A stretch of 64,000 nt of DNA from Streptomyces melanogenes. Its GTDB lineage: Bacteria > Actinomycetota > Actinomycetes > Streptomycetales > Streptomycetaceae. Positions 63,701 through 64,000 of the stretch are shown here, one piece after another (position 1 is the first letter of the stretch; each line of letters opens with the position of its first letter). The position numbers were made by a program, and so were the translations under genes. Below the pieces are notes generated by a model, which was not told the DNA's origin, did not search any database, and saw only the letters and a list, made by a program, of their open reading frames with translations. The stretch is from assembly GCF_014649795.1 (NCBI RefSeq), contig NZ_BMTS01000018.1, forward strand, positions 1 to 64,000, in the 5' to 3' direction.

Positions 63701-64000
63701 ATGCCCGATCCCGGTGCTGCCCCTGTGCAGTCGAGCCTGCCGGCCGCTGCGGCCCGTTTCGGGGAGCACATCGTTGCCGCATGCGCGGAAGCCGGTGTGG
63801 AAGCCAGTGCCCGGCCCTGCCTGCCAGGGCCGCCCCCCGCCCCCGTACTTGCCGCGAGTACCGCTCCTCCAGACTTGGAGACCGCCGGCCCGGACGAGAC
63901 CGCACTCGACGACGCCCCTGGTGGCGACCTGGTCGCGCAGCACGTGGAAGACGGTGCCGCCGCCGAGGTGCGGCAGCTGAGTTCGATCCTGGAGCAGGTC
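63701..64000 (+). CDS. Partial CDS: candidate encapsulin cargo enzyme (N-terminus)
   Basis: The ATG at 63701 has AAGGAG 7 bases upstream; 100 residues remain in the window. The visible part is low-complexity and rich in Pro/Ala/Asp/Glu (APVQSSLPAAAARFGEHI, PGPPPAPVLAASTAPPDL), as in the disordered loading regions of family 2B cargoes. Cargo types known for this shell family include terpene cyclases and polyprenyl diphosphate synthases; the catalytic part lies outside the window, so the enzyme is not named. 100 bases after the shell gene, same strand. Confidence 0.6.
   Translation, partial: MPDPGAAPVQSSLPAAAARFGEHIVAACAEAGVEASARPCLPGPPPAPVLAASTAPPDLETAGPDETALDDAPGGDLVAQHVEDGAAAEVRQLSSILEQV

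Noticed and set aside
1..64000. CRISPR arrays, insertion sequences, tRNA or rRNA genes
   Set aside because: No direct-repeat/spacer pattern, transposase motif or cloverleaf-like segment was noticed on either strand by eye; a dedicated scan could still find a tRNA.

Overview
The window is high-GC actinobacterial chromosome, almost certainly Streptomyces. Evidence: very high G+C with third-position G/C preference, many GTG/TTG starts, leaderless genes, numerous Sec/Tat-secreted enzymes, a 2-methylisoborneol operon, family 2B encapsulins, ALF-repeat proteins, FHA and PASTA proteins, Ser/Thr kinases and MerR/TetR/MarR/LuxR regulators. Gene content is mostly accessory (arm-like); no rRNA, tRNA, insertion sequence or CRISPR array was seen.

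Layout. 1-9 kb: end of a Cys-rich protein gene, HxlR and SnoaL-like pair, acetyltransferase, an isopenicillin-N-synthase-like oxygenase divergent from a sulfotransferase, a MerR/old-yellow-enzyme pair with a leaderless promoter, a secreted PASTA protein divergent from a LuxR regulator, and an rRNA methyltransferase behind a leader peptide plus terminator hairpin. 9-15.2 kb: an enolase divergent from a MarR regulator with a perfect inverted-repeat operator, then a three-gene secreted operon (esterase, M23 peptidase, GH43-like enzyme) whose last two members carry the same lectin-like propeller repeats. 15.3-20.8 kb: frameshifted FHA gene plus transmembrane kinase, a phage-type endonuclease VII, a frameshifted unknown gene and a secreted amidase. 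20.8-24.3 kb: a 1165-residue protein joining a caspase-like protease, a NACHT-type NTPase and a GT4 glycosyltransferase, the most unusual protein here. 24.7-31 kb: cupin, hydrolase, two TetR units with palindromic operators, oxidoreductases and an HTH regulator.

31-47.8 kb: secreted M4 metalloprotease, MalY-type aminotransferase, methyltransferase, GH65 trehalase-like enzyme, and the 2-methylisoborneol operon: a family 2B encapsulin shell gene broken by a stop codon and a frameshift, then intact terpene cyclase and geranyl-diphosphate methyltransferase. A MerR-controlled double alpha/beta-hydrolase and a ClC transporter follow. 47.9-57 kb: one long minus-strand block of secreted proteins (ALF repeat plus AbfB, two ricin-B lectins, a second ALF-like protein) leading into a 1448-residue HINT polymorphic toxin and its likely immunity gene. 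57.2-64 kb: frameshifted ArsR-type regulator, I36 protease inhibitor, lipoprotein, PASTA-less Ser/Thr kinase, and a second, intact family 2B encapsulin followed by the start of a candidate cargo gene.

Three of the broken genes have their indel in a short G/C run, so assembly error is a live explanation for those; the encapsulin gene has two independent lesions outside such runs and looks truly decayed. Functions are from motif and family recognition by eye; no search was run.
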